Shown: one piece after another, positions 1 through 9,286 of the stretch
Layout of the letters: each line of letters opens with the position of its first letter
How positions within the stretch are numbered: the first letter of the stretch is position 1
Assembly: GCA_015680685.1 (NCBI GenBank)
Contig: MNCI01006676.1
Coordinates: 553,287 to 585,337, forward strand
DNA length: 32,051 nucleotides
Direction: 5' to 3'
DNA from: Gnetum montanum
Lineage: Eukaryota > Streptophyta > Gnetopsida > Gnetales > Gnetaceae
The notes under the pieces: generated by a model
The model's database searches: none
The model's input: only the letters and a program-made list of their open reading frames with translations
Told to the model about the DNA's origin: nothing
Position numbers and translations under genes: made by a program

Positions 1-640
1 AGAACTAGTTGAATTACCCTGGAATCCTTTAACAATCATCCAGATGTCCTTAGTTTACATTGTTTAATTTCAAAAGAAATATTAAAAATTTGGTACATTG
101 TCTAAGTGCCCTAACTTTAATGAAAATATATATACATGACCCCCCTGTGCTAATCAACATCATTGAAACTATTCACACAGGGGAAGTTTTTAAAATTCCT
201 CTCTACGACTCGCGATTGTGCATCCCTTACTTTCATATCCATAACTCGCTCACTAGTACTCTGATTTTCATTCCATTTGAACCTATGTGAACTCGGAGTG
301 TTTAGCTTAGTCGTGGGGGAGGGGGCACATGCCGAATAGTGCATAAATAGTGCATAAATTTTTTGAAATTCATCATCGCCTGAAGGACATATTTAAGGGT
401 AATTAGTTCTAAAATAAAGAATAAAATGTGTCAAAAATAATTTCATCCCCTTAGTTATAGTAGAAAATTAAATTTGGAAACCACCTAAGCAGAAAGGACT
501 CAACATTATAATATTTCAAGGACATGTTCTTCCAATAATTAACATCACACAAAAATAAAGTAAATCTATTAAGGCAAGCAGTAAGGTATAACCTAACTTT
601 GGTAACAACCTTACTAACGATTGGTCCCGTGTGATTGTAG

Positions 641-1396
641 ATGGCCCCGAAACGTGGACAACAGGAAGGTCCTGCTCAAGGTGCGATCAAACGATCTCAA
701 AGAGGTGGAAGAAAAGATCCTACCAGACAACATGCAGAACATGAGGAACAATCATTCAGCGTTCATCAAGAAGATCCTCCTACCATACGGTCTGGGTAGG
801 CAGAAGCAGGAGATACCCTCTTTGAAAGCAGTGCCTGGTACTTAGGGGAAATGTACCAATTTTGGCACAATAAAGAAGAAGGCACCATGGTTAACACTTG
901 TGGTGTGACTATTGATTTCTCTATCCAAGCCATCTTGAAAGTATTAAACCTTCCAAATACAGGGCCAAAGGTTGCTCAGAACCAGCTGGACCCTTTTAGA
1001 ACTGAGCAACTTAATAAACTATTGACAGAGAATAAAAGGGTGGCAGAAGAAAAAGAGAAGGCTTTCTGGGTTGCCTCTATGGCACAAGTGCAAACTTACA
1101 TGCATGCCAAGGCACTCAAGGCCTTACAAGAGGAGAAACTCCAGGTTGTACTTCAATGCTATCAAATCCCAGACCTGGAGCATGTGACAAAGGGAAAGCA
1201 CCCATGGAGGAGCCACCACCACCAAGAACTACATGAGTTCCACATTTTTGTAGTTGTAGTATTTTTTCTCTGTGTTTTGTCTTCCCACACTGTAGCATTA
1301 GTCCATTTATTTTTCCAGTTTATCCACTGTGTAATCACTAAAGCTTGTTCTCCTTGTGACTTGAGGACGAGTTTTTATTCAGTTGTTGGGGTATGA
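641..1396 (+). pseudogene. Extra 3' ORF of element A, plant-transposon-protein-like (broken)
   Basis: A reading frame opens at ATG 641, is broken by one TAG at 797-799, and then stays open to a TGA formed by the first bases of the LTR (1394-1396). Its first 50 residues are basic and Q/R-rich (MAPKRGQQEGPAQG...). The middle part reads MYQFWHNKEEGTMVNTCGV then TIDFSIQAILKVLNLPN. That pattern, a short strand followed by I-x-F-x4-I-x2-L-x-L-P, is typical of the 'putative plant transposon protein' domain often carried by Athila/Tat-type elements. A charged, probably helical segment (LNKLLTENKRVAEEKEKAFW) follows. The part after about 1183 is hydrophobic and T-rich and may not be coding. Position between pol and 3' LTR is where Athila elements carry an env-like or extra ORF. 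The family call rests on motif memory only. Confidence 0.45.
1381..1393 (+). other. Polypurine tract region of element A
   Basis: TTGGGGTA lies immediately before the LTR start TGATGAG and is preceded by a GAGGACGAGTTTTTATTCAG block. The same block, GAGGACAAGTTTTCATTCAG then GGGGGTA, precedes LTR C. Purine-rich sequence here would prime plus-strand DNA synthesis. Confidence 0.6.
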
Positions 1397-1420
1397 TGAG
1401 ACGCGGTTCGCACAGGCCGT

Positions 1421-1507
1421 GATATCGCATACGCGATATCGCATCCCCTGCAATATCGCGTACATGATATCGCATCTTTCCCTATGATATCGCATACGCG
1501 ATATCAC
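1421..1507. promoter_or_regulatory. GATATCGC palindrome array in U3 of LTR A
   Basis: Five near-identical palindromic cores occur in 87 bp: GATATCGCAT, GCGATATCGC, CAATATCGCG, GATATCGCAT and ACGCGATATCAC. Two are paired as GATATCGCATACGCGATATC, itself an inverted repeat. The array lies about 20-100 bp upstream of the TATA-like box, which is a typical enhancer position. A regulatory role is inferred; no binding protein is assigned. Confidence 0.65.
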
Positions 1508-1654
1508 AGTCAGCCGCAATTTCTACAAATAAGAGGTGACTCTCCCTCATTTGCATCCAAGTTTTAGAGTAGCGAAGCTTTGGCAGTTTGATCCCTCCAG
1601 AGTTAGATTTTTTCCCATGTCTACCCGCAGTGTGGTGAATGTAATTGTACGGTG

Positions 1655-1705
1655 TCTTTATTCGAGTGTGCCGTACTTGGACAAGCACATGACCGGCAAT
1701 AAAGA
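1655..1705 (+). promoter_or_regulatory. R-region inverted pair with poly(A) signal, LTR A
   Basis: TCTTTATT and AATAAAGA are exact inverted repeats bracketing 51 nt. The right arm contains AATAAA. The same arrangement occurs at 8733-8784, 16258-16310 (minus), 18382-18433, 23260-23312 (minus, one arm mutated) and 29438-29489. It probably marks the R region and polyadenylation signal. Confidence 0.6.
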
Positions 1706-1930
1706 TTGAGATTACTTCATCATTGCAACATCCACTTAGTTTATTTATTTGTTATTTATTTTATGTCATTTATTGCTTTTGTAGTACGGTGTGAGTACGA
1801 CTTGGCTACGAGCGCCCACGGGTGTGTACGGCTAGTCAAGGAATCGGTTACTCATCGCAATTAGTCTCTCACCCTTAAACTCCTAGAAGCGGAACGAGTA
1901 TGACTTGATTACGAGCATTTAAGTGTGACT

Positions 1931-2017
1931 GCTTGGTAGCCCAGTGGTGTAGCTAGGATCTACGCTTGGTAACCTAGTGGCGTATTTGGGGTCTATGCTT
2001 GGTAATCCCAGTGGCGT
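1931..2017 (+). repeat. 33-bp tandem repeat, about 2.6 copies, ending at a gap
   Basis: GCTTGGTARYCCAGTGGYGT starts at 1931, 1964 and 1997, exactly 33 bp apart, and the third copy is cut by the N at 2018. In LTRs B, C and E the matching position has only two diverged GCTTGGTAAC/GTTTGGTAATC units, so this is a local expansion. The real copy number may be larger than shown. Confidence 0.8.
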
Positions 2018-2133
2018 NGACCTAAGGCTAACTATCTAGGTGCCACAACTAGTCCATCTGCGGAGTTCAACCGGATCACGCGTGCGACGCTCGTTTCGTA
2101 TGGTTGAGTGTAGGGGTACCTCGCCACTCATCA

Positions 2134-4119
2134 ACGGTTATTACTAGTGGAACTTCTTGAGATTACCTTGAGGATAAGGTAACCTTCTGGATGTTTTCCT
2201 TTGTGTAAGTTGTGGATGTAAGGCATATATCCCAAACTCCTATAGATGTGACAAAATGGGGCAGCATCCCTTAGGATGTTCGTATTGATAGATGCCACAC
2301 CCATGATCATCATTTGATTCACTATCTACAACCTCTTTTATTGTAGCAATATTACCCTTACCTTTGTAATATGCACATTCAGCTTTCTTGGACCTCCTAC
2401 GCTCATGCTCACTACTTTATTCTTTAGACTCCTTAGCAATTTTGAGAATAGCTTAGAATCTGTTATCAATTGAGTCCCTTAAATAATCAACTTGGCTATA
2501 AGTTTAGATTGGAATTTTTGGAGTGGCAAGGCTTTCTTATGCATCCCCTCATCAAATATGGACTCATCCTCAGTGTCACAAAATCAAACCTCCCTCTTGC
2601 AAATGGAAGGATCACAGTTGTACTCTTCTGCACTTTCTCTTTTTCGTAGTTCACACTCCTCTTTGGCAACTTGCTCTATATATCTTTGTATTTGACAAGT
2701 AGTTAATTTTAACAATTACCCTTGGGCATAAACACTAAGGGTTTTCCTCATTTCATTACGAAGCCCGTCTACAATGTGGCAATGTTGAACTAATTGAGAA
2801 TAACCATGGCTAGAGCATTTGTGCATCAAGGCATAGTATCGGCCAATGGCGGCATCCAAGGGTTTGTGTGTCCCTTGTTTCTGCCCTTGAATTTGCTTCC
2901 TTAGGTTGGACACTCTAGAGTACATTTGATGCTTATCATTGAACAACTCAAGCATGGTACTCCATCGTCTGATAGATTCTAGCTCTAAGGATTGGTACCA
3001 GTTTTCTACTTCTTTGATGAGTGTCTTGGGGAACAACTTCAAATTTTGCCACTCATTCTCTATGTTTTGTAAGGAACATGCATCTTGGAAAGCTTGAAGA
3101 TGATTATGTATATTAGAGTTATATCCTCCTTCAAATTGAGGAATATTATTCATGTCTAACCATTTGATCTGACTATCCTTCACATGCCTTGTTGGAATTT
3201 TGACTGCCTTTTTGATGTTAAGCATACTTTGGGTAGCAAATAGAGGCTCATCGAGGCCTTGATCATGGTGCCTACGATGCCCTCTACTACCCCTTCATTC
3301 ATGGTGATGTTCCTCTCTTAAACATCTACGTCCTTGATCTTCCCTATCCCAACAATCCCTTTGGTTATTTTGGTCTCGTCAGCCATTTCGTTCATTTAGA
3401 TCACCTCCATCATGGTCTTGCTTTCTGTGGTCACGGTCAGAGCCACAAGAAGAAGAAGATGACGAAGGAGAAGAGGAAGGAGAACCAGCACCATCATGAT
3501 GCCTACTATCGTCTCTTTGACGATTGCGACCATGATCACGATCATGCTTCTTTTCTACATCCTTATCTTAACTTCCCTCTTTGGATCCTTCTTTATCATT
3601 GGATCCCTTGTTACTAGAATCAGGATTGTGAATTGTGGAGTATAGATTTTGATTTTGACCTTCATCACTGAAGTTAAAGAGAGGAGTTTCATTGAATGGA
3701 AAACCCCTAGAGAAGGGTTCTCGACTAGCTTGTTGGTACAACAGGAATGGAGAATCATTAAGTCCTTTTCTTTTCGAAAATTCATAGCGCTGCTCTAGTT
3801 GTTGATTCCATAGATGTTGTGCTTAAGTGGGATGATAATCCCTAGTGTTAGCATCTTCCACAATATACTCCCCATGGTGGTCTTGAAGACCACATCATGT
3901 AAGCATTTGATAGAGCATTGTAGGAGTAACACAATTGGGCGGCAACACAATGTTTCCCTCCATGTTGTACCACCACATTTGTTCATCTTGGTGTAGGATG
4001 AAGGTGAAGTTTGACATATACTCATTAGGATGAGTATATATAATTTGATACTGTTGAAGCTTTGGTAGATTAACTCTATTGGTATTGGGTGGAGAAGTGC
4101 TCCTATGAGAAGAAGACAT
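2134..4119 (-). pseudogene. gag: gag remnant of element G
   Basis: Gag is the structural protein that packages retrotransposon RNA. On the minus strand a 74-codon ORF opens at ATG 4119 (MSSSHRSTSPPNTN...) and ends at TGA 3897-3895. The reading continues through an Arg/Asp/His/Ser-rich stretch (about 3560-3270, with SSPSSSPSS near 3480). A well-preserved 169-codon capsid-like segment follows at 3225-2716 (IPQFEGGYNSNIHNHLQAFQ, then ENWYQSL and FNDKHQMYSRV), which matches the retrotransposon gag domain pattern. The zinc-knuckle-like CGIYQYEHPKGCC lies at 2299-2261. Several stops interrupt the frame, and the end is lost at the junction with LTR A. The capsid segment is the best preserved in the window. 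Confidence 0.75.
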
Positions 4120-4258
4120 TTTCAGTTAGCGAATAAAAGTCATAGTGTGCTTTGATAATTTGTTGTAGTAATTGTGAAATAAGATATGACTCTAAGGTTC
4201 ATTCCAACAATTTAAATACTTTCACTAAGTCCTAGATAGTGCGCAAAACAACAAAAAG

Positions 4259-4278
4259 GTCCTCGACAATGATGTCAA
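4259..4278 (-). other. Primer-binding site of element G (tRNA-Asp type, decayed)
   Basis: On the minus strand, TTGACATCATTGTCGAGGAC directly follows the LTR end. The ideal complement of the plant tRNA-Asp 3' end is TGGCGCCGTTGCCGGGGA. The mismatches are mainly transitions, consistent with an old copy. Confidence 0.65.
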
Positions 4279-4784
4279 TGATGAGTGGCGAGGTACCCCT
4301 ACGCCCAACCATACAAATCACTAAGGCGTTATGTGCAATTTGGTCAAATTTCATGGACCTATAGTTATCTAATGCACTAGCTCTTCTAGGAAGTGAAATG
4401 GGTGTTAAGAATGTTTGTTGTCTTCCCAACTACACTTGTGAGGTTCAACGGTATGGTTTAAGTGTAATTGAGGTATATGATTTTTCTTACTTTATATTTT
4501 ATAGATTTGATTGCCTACAACAAGAATGAAGAGTAGAGTAATTTAAAATCTAACTTGTTTACTACCTATCTAGCCTAACATGAGTAATTGCCCCACTTTC
4601 CTAAACACATCCTAAACACGTATAGCACTATTGGGCTACCAAATGTTAAGCATTGTTGGATTACCAAGTACTATATAAATGCTCAAAGTGGTCATGCTCA
4701 GGTTCATTAACCACTAGAAATAAATTACTTAACTCAAATGCATTAAAGTAAAGTGCATAAAAATAAACTGCAATAGGGATGAGT
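4279..4784 (-). repeat. LTR G, truncated 5' LTR of element G
   Basis: On the plus strand it begins TGATGAGTGGCGAGGTACCCC, the complement of the conserved LTR end. About 500 bp align by eye with the U5 half of LTR F (22707-23210), including TGTTGTCTTC, CTACCAAATG and ACACATCCTAAA. Similarity stops near 4784 before the R hairpin and TATA box. Confidence 0.7.
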
Positions 4785-4914
4785 TTTTTCTTTAAATTTT
4801 ACAGATGCTAGGGCATTTTCTAGATGCAATGCGATGTGATATGTAGTAGTCATAGGTCTTGGTTGTTGTGGAAAATGAGCAAGGACTTATAAAAATTGCT
4901 ACATCATAAATAAA

Positions 4915-5010
4915 GATCTAGCTCTTCATAGAGGTGAATGGTGAAAAAGAACTGATGTGCCTAGCCCCATTTTGTTGGGATAAGGCTATGATGATGATGA
5001 TGATGATGAT
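4915..5010 (+). mobile_element. 3' tail of a LINE (RTE-type) or Au-like SINE
   Basis: The sequence ending CTAGCCCCATTTTGTTGGGA TAAGGCT followed by seven ATG-type triplets (4988-5010) resembles the well-known plant tail in which a CCCCA..TGGG hairpin and TAAGGCT precede a simple triplet repeat. That tail is shared by RTE LINEs and Au-type SINEs. Only the end is recognisable; the 5' extent is a guess. Confidence 0.5.
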
Positions 5011-5544
5011 ATTAATGATTACAAAGGATCCATAGTGGAGAACTACTTTTCTTAATGATATTATTATAAAATGTGTACATTATTGATGCTTCTCCATTGG
5101 ATTCGAAGAAACTAACAAAAAATGTAAAGGAAAACTTTACAAAGAGGATAACAATTACAATTTTAGTATAGGAAATAATTCTAGTGTGAGAATTTTAATC
5201 ATTACCACCATAATTCTATACTTGCCCCTAACAAAATAGGATGAATTGTTGTCACAACTTAATTCCAAAAATAATTCTATATTGTTGAAATATGCATATT
5301 TGTTAGTATAATTTGTATTTATATGTATTTATACTTTGCAAATGGTATGAACTTTAGTAAAATAATGAATTTGCCTTTGGTTACTAATCATATAATAATA
5401 ACTTGTTAACTCCTTTTCATGTAAAGTTGTAAAGTAAGTATATATATGCACTTATTTCTTTGTTGTGTTAACTTGTATGTTATAACAAAATTTTCTATGA
5501 AAGTAACTAGTGGTGGAGCTTCAAATTCCCTTGGGTTTACATTT
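5011..5544. other. AT-rich stretch without recognised gene
   Basis: Low-GC sequence with no reading frame longer than about 70 codons and no clear relation to the LTR elements. I see nothing annotatable except short A/T runs. Confidence 0.5.
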
Positions 5545-5650
5545 TTTTTGATGAAGTACTACCTTAGTGGTATGAATCTTGGCATAGTAAACCCAAGTCA
5601 TAGGTTCAATTCCAATGGCACTAAGATAGAAACTAAAAAAAGTTCATAAA
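5545..5650 (+). mobile_element. Possible tRNA-derived SINE fragment
   Basis: TTAGTGGTATGAATCTTGG (about 5570-5588) resembles a pol III A box. GGTTCAATTCC (about 5602-5612) is close to the B-box consensus GGTTCGANTCC. Their spacing of roughly 30 bp is right for a tRNA-like promoter, and an A-rich stretch (AAACTAAAAAAAG) follows. No target duplication was identified and the body length is uncertain. It could also be a chance match in AT-rich DNA. Confidence 0.35.
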
Positions 5651-6299
5651 AAAGATTATGTAATTGGCCTAACCTAAGAGTTCTAAGTGGTCTCTATAGA
5701 CATAAGTAAAAATTTCAGTTTCAATTTCATAAATAAATTTTAAAGCATGAGTTCAACATTTCTCTTAAATAATTAAATTATATAGTGTTGACCTCAATAT
5801 TCCTATAACATGAGTTTTGACTTGATAAGTTTTTATAATTGAGGTAGACCTAAATATAATGATCCCATAGTTAGTACCTTTAGTTGCAAAAGAGCACAAA
5901 AGAAGTGCATATACATATGTATTAAGTATTTGTTACTTAAGGTTATGTTTAAAACATGATATTACAATCTTAGGTATACCAAAATTATGAAGCATTGTTA
6001 TTTTAGGAACCACACTCCTTCCCTAAAGAAGGGAGGGATAGCAATGCTACAATGAGTAAGAACTAAATTAATAGACGTAGGAATAATGCAGGCCATAAGG
6101 GCTAAATCTTAAATTTAATTAAAAAATTTGGGTTTTCATGTAAGTAAAATTTAAACGTAGAATCTTGTAGCCCTGCTATACACCATGTCTTGTTTATGTC
6201 TTGGTGGTGCTGAGCTTGTTAACCCAGCGTTAAGGAGATCAAAGGGAAAATTATCCATACAAAGAGATAAAATTGGTACTTTCTGAAGTTCTAAAATTC
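5651..6299. other. AT-rich stretch without recognised gene
   Basis: I see no coding signal, LTR similarity or structured repeat beyond short A/T tracts. Confidence 0.45.
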
Positions 6300-7026
6300 C
6301 CTGTTCTAACCTGATTTGTTTTGCCGTGGATCCAGAGATGGTCTCGCCGTCGTTGTCTCCCTGCACATTTTTCCCTCCCTTGCCGACCCCAAGTTCCCAT
6401 TGCAGGTTTTTGTATTCTCCACCACTTTTGCCTCATCATTGTTTGTTTGCTAATAATAACTGACGACATTCACGGCAGAGGCAAGATTGTTCAAGGGGAT
6501 TTGCATTTAAAGTCTAATGGCATGGCCGCTAGAGTTTACCCAGAAATTCTCCTCCCTGTCGTAACAGTAATGTTAAATCTTCTCATTTTACTGATTAAGA
6601 TTTGTCCTCCTAATTACGAGTATCGAATAAATTTGATTTACTTGATCATCTTGACCAGATATTTTAATTTGATGAGTAAGGTTTAGAAAGAGACAACCCT
6701 TGATTTTTCTGTTCCTAACCTGCATATCTGTACTCTATTATTTTTGTGTATTGAATTCTGTGTGCAGCCGGCAAACGAAATGTTGTTGCATGGAATTATT
6801 ACCAACATTCTTTTAAAAATATATAATTCATAGTGTGAAGCATGCACTGAGCGGCATTGGCAGCCTAGGTTTTTTGTTGCAGCAGAGACCTTTAGCAACG
6901 CTGCCTCAAATATCTTTATTGTTCTGATTAAGAAATTGAAGCAATGGTTATAGGTGAAGGCAGTGCTCACCTTGCCAAGAGAATTGGTCAAGGTGATGAT
7001 GATGATGCTCTGTGCTTGGGTTGACC
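6300..7026 (+). pseudogene. Possible relic of a spliced host gene (unidentified)
   Basis: This block is richer in GC than its surroundings. It holds short coding-like pieces next to plausible splice signals. One piece reads DGLAVVVSLHIFPSLADPKF (from about 6336) and ends TTGCAG before GTTTTT. Another reads DIHGRGKIVQGDLHL, then MAARVYPEILLPV, before GTAACAG (about 6560). Acceptor-like TGTGTGCAG occurs near 6767 and TTTTTTGTTGCAG near 6883. A last piece reads MVIGEGSAHLAKRIGQGDDD, then DALCLG and a stop, near 6945-7025. No continuous product could be assembled and I recognise no family. It may be a decayed gene fragment, a captured exon set, or chance. Confidence 0.3.
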
Positions 7027-8486
7027 TTTTTTCTCGTTCGTGCTTCTATGATTCTACTAACTTTAATTAAGGAGTAGGCATTATGTTCTTGATTTTTCTT
7101 CTTCATTAAATTACATCATTTTTTAAAAAATTGTATATAAAGTGACCCTTTTTTTAGGTTGAGTTGGGAGGGTTACTTATGCTTGCTTAGTTATATAAAT
7201 CACAAGCATTGTGTGCAACTTAATCATAGTCTATAGATGAATTAATATAATCTCTAAATAGTTGATATTTGATTGTTCATGATTGTCTTCCTAGTTAAGT
7301 TAATTGTGATCCAAAGTGTATGGTTTAACTTAATGTGTAGTATATGGTGTGATATTGATTGGCATAAAGAAGGTAAAGAAAAATATAATGAATAAATATA
7401 GAAATTGAATATTAACTTTAAAGAATAAGAGAAAGTGAATTTTAAACTAGTCTAATGGCATTAAGTATTCATTCCCTTGGTCATGACCTAGTCATGACCC
7501 CATTGTGATTGTTTATATCTCACAACCATGTCGCAAACTATATTCCATTGAAAATTCTAGCATGACCTAGCCATGACCCCATGTCAACTGTAACTCAACT
7601 TCCACTCACAATAAAAACTAAATTTTTAACAATGCAACAAAAATGCTAACTCATCAACTATGCATTCAAACAACACCATACATGTTATACTAATCACCTA
7701 GACTCTATAGACTAGTAGTAGAGCCTTTGTTGTCCTCAAAACCATTAATTATGATTTCTAACACATCACTTTAGTTCATACACAAAGGATGGTGACTAAA
7801 CATCAAAATTAATCTCTAACATCGATGTTACAAAAACTTCAAAATACCACACAACATCTACACAGCTCACCAAAAATCCCATGAAAAAACACAATGATCT
7901 CAAAACCTAGAAAAAGAGACAAGAAAAGAATCCCACAAAAAATTTGCTAAAACTACTGAACTTGAAATCTAAAAACTAAAGAAACAAACGACTCTTCATG
8001 GAGTTCAAGATTCGCCAAAACCTAAATCAAACCTCCTAGACCATAACCTACCTAAGACCAATTTCCCAACATTTTAGAAATCACAAAAATAAGTTAAGAT
8101 TCAGTAGAGAATGGAAGAGAAGAAGAAACCATAAGAATTGAAATGCATGGGATTGAGAATGTGAAAGCTAAAAAATGTCTTATATTTTAATTATATACAC
8201 CTATTATAATTATTTTTATGTTTGATTTATATTTAATAAAGTTTCTTGTGAATTTCCTCATCCCCAACATATATTGAGTGAGACACATACCAAAATGTAC
8301 TCATGGAACAGCCAATCCATGAACTATCCTTATAATACCGATCAAACCTTATAATACCATAAACTATCCTTCACATAATTATGAGACCACACAAACATCA
8401 TAGCTCATACTAACTAGTCATACTATACAACTATTTAAAACCTACTAAGAATCATGAACTTGTAACATGATTGACCAAATAACATT
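7027..8486. other. AT-rich flank with short repeats, no gene seen
   Basis: No long reading frame is present. CATGACCTAG[TC]CATGACCCC occurs twice, near 7485 and 7561. A CCTTATAATACC repeat occurs twice near 8330-8360. The stretch 7890-8110 is A-rich. This is the left target side of element B/C. Confidence 0.5.
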
Positions 8487-8491
8487 GATAT
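8487..8491 (+). repeat. Left target-site duplication of element B/C (GATAT)
   Basis: GATAT immediately precedes LTR B and pairs with GATAC at 18898-18902, immediately after LTR C. It differs by one transition. Five-bp duplications are normal for Ty3/Gypsy integrases. Confidence 0.7.
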
Positions 8492-8501
8492 TGATGAACC
8501 G

Positions 8502-8587
8502 TGATATTGCGTATGCGATATTGTGTCCATGATATCGCGTCCGCAATATCGGATTGACCATGCGATATTGGGTATCCGATATCGTGG
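8502..8587. promoter_or_regulatory. GATATCGC palindrome array in U3 of LTR B
   Basis: Six diverged cores are seen: GATATTGCG, GCGATATTG, GATATCGCG, GCAATATCG, GCGATATTG and CCGATATCG. Most differences from GCGATATCGC are C-to-T or G-to-A at CpG, as expected from decay of methylated DNA. The array ends 15 bp before the TATA box. Confidence 0.65.
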
Positions 8588-8601
8588 CCTGCCTCATTAT
8601 C

Positions 8602-8609
8602 TATAAATA
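8602..8609 (+). promoter_or_regulatory. TATA box of LTR B
   Basis: TATAAATA followed by AGAGGTAG. The same context occurs at 18251-18258 in LTR C and on the minus strand at 16432-16439 (D) and 23437-23444 (F). LTR E has TATAAATA at 29308-29315. This fixes the probable U3/R promoter position. Confidence 0.7.
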
Positions 8610-8732
8610 AGAGGTAGCGCGTTTGGTTTCCATAGTTAAGAATTAGTCCCTTAGCCAAACTCTTGTCATTTTCTCCCTCCAAAGTTAGAATTATTTCTGC
8701 GTGCCCATAGTAGGAGTCGTAGAGTGAACGGA

Positions 8733-8784
8733 TCTTTATTCGGGCGTTGTGTACCCGAGCACACTTTGTGTACGACAATAAAGA
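8733..8784 (+). promoter_or_regulatory. R-region inverted pair with poly(A) signal, LTR B
   Basis: TCTTTATT and AATAAAGA bracket 52 nt containing internal small hairpins CGGG..CCCG and ACAC.TTT.GTGT. AATAAA lies in the right arm. It starts about 125 nt after the TATA box. Confidence 0.55.
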
Positions 8785-9286
8785 CGAACTTTATGATAAA
8801 CCTTGTAGCATACAGAATAGATTAATTAGTGTTAATTATTATTTAATGCTTTCATAGTTTATTAATGATTTCTCTCACCCTACAACTCTCTTAGTTAATT
8901 ACACTCAGTACGACCACTTCGAGCATGCATGTAGTGCTTGGTAACCCAGTAACGATTTGCGTTTGGTAATCCTAGCAGTGTTGCACTGGTTCAGGATGTG
9001 TACGGAAAGTGGGAATGCATATTGGTGTTAGGAGTACTTAGAACTTAGTTAATGAATATTTAAATTAGATTAGTTACTTAGTTACTTAGTTACCTCTCTC
9101 TCCCCTCCTTATTAGCACAGGATAGAAAACACATAAAAACCATAAAAATCATATACCTCAAGCTTACTTAACCATAAAACTGTGACATACAAGTAAGTTT
9201 GGGAAGACAATGATTAATCAACCCGTTATCATTCCACAAGGCGCATAGGCACTTAGTCCTTGGAATTCGATCGGATCATGCATGAA

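Larger units (their letters stand above)
1..2133 (+). mobile_element. Element A: 3' part of an Athila-like Ty3/Gypsy retrotransposon
   Basis: This is the 3' end of a plus-strand LTR element whose 5' part lies outside the window. The sequence CTTAGTCGTGGGGGAG near 306 matches the region just after integrase in element F (minus strand, near 24270-24290), so bases 1 to about 330 are probably the end of pol. An extra ORF, a purine-rich tract and an LTR follow in the expected order. The LTR ends in CTCATCA at 2133 and abuts antisense gag of element G, which suggests A inserted into G. The left target duplication is not visible, so that nesting is inferred. Confidence 0.75.
1394..2133 (+). repeat. 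LTR A (3' LTR of element A), 740 bp
   Basis: The LTR begins TGATGAG and ends CTCATCA. A palindrome array occupies its start (1421-1507). A decayed TATA box (TACAAATA, 1524-1531) sits before the conserved AAGAGGTG. The R-region pair TCTTTATT (1655-1662) and AATAAAGA (1698-1705) is present, and the conserved end GTAGGGGTACCTCG is found near 2112. A 33-bp tandem array runs up to the N at 2018. It is the 3' LTR of A because internal sequence and the purine tract are on its left and no PBS follows on the right. Confidence 0.85.
2134..4784 (-). mobile_element. Element G: 5' part of an antisense Athila-like element
   Basis: Read on the minus strand, the order is LTR (4784-4279), PBS (4278-4259) and gag (4119-2134). 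The gag is then cut by LTR A. The LTR is truncated at its 5' side near 4784: its U3 and R are missing while U5 and the end CTCATCA remain. The rest of the body is presumably beyond A, outside the window. Confidence 0.75.

Noticed and set aside
1116-1298. Minus-strand 60-codon frame with a Gly/Ser stretch
   Set aside because: It is antisense to the better supported extra ORF of element A.
1421-1507. CRISPR-like reading of the regularly spaced palindromes
   Set aside because: Units are short, spacers are irregular and similar, and the context is a plant LTR promoter.
6151-6469. Two overlapping minus-strand frames (71 and 72 codons)
   Set aside because: No recognisable domain, and they overlap the plus-strand pieces with better splice signals. 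Kept only as part of the uncertain host-gene relic.
7481-7580. Repeated CATGACCTAG[TC]CATGACCCC motif as a possible regulatory element
   Set aside because: Only two copies are present, with no gene or promoter signal nearby.
8452-8778. 108-codon minus-strand ORF across LTR B, with related ones in LTR C (18140-18427) and E (29358-29540)
   Set aside because: It reads the LTR promoter and R region backwards; differences between the B and C versions follow nucleotide decay and show no preference for silent changes. It is best seen as a shadow of LTR conservation.
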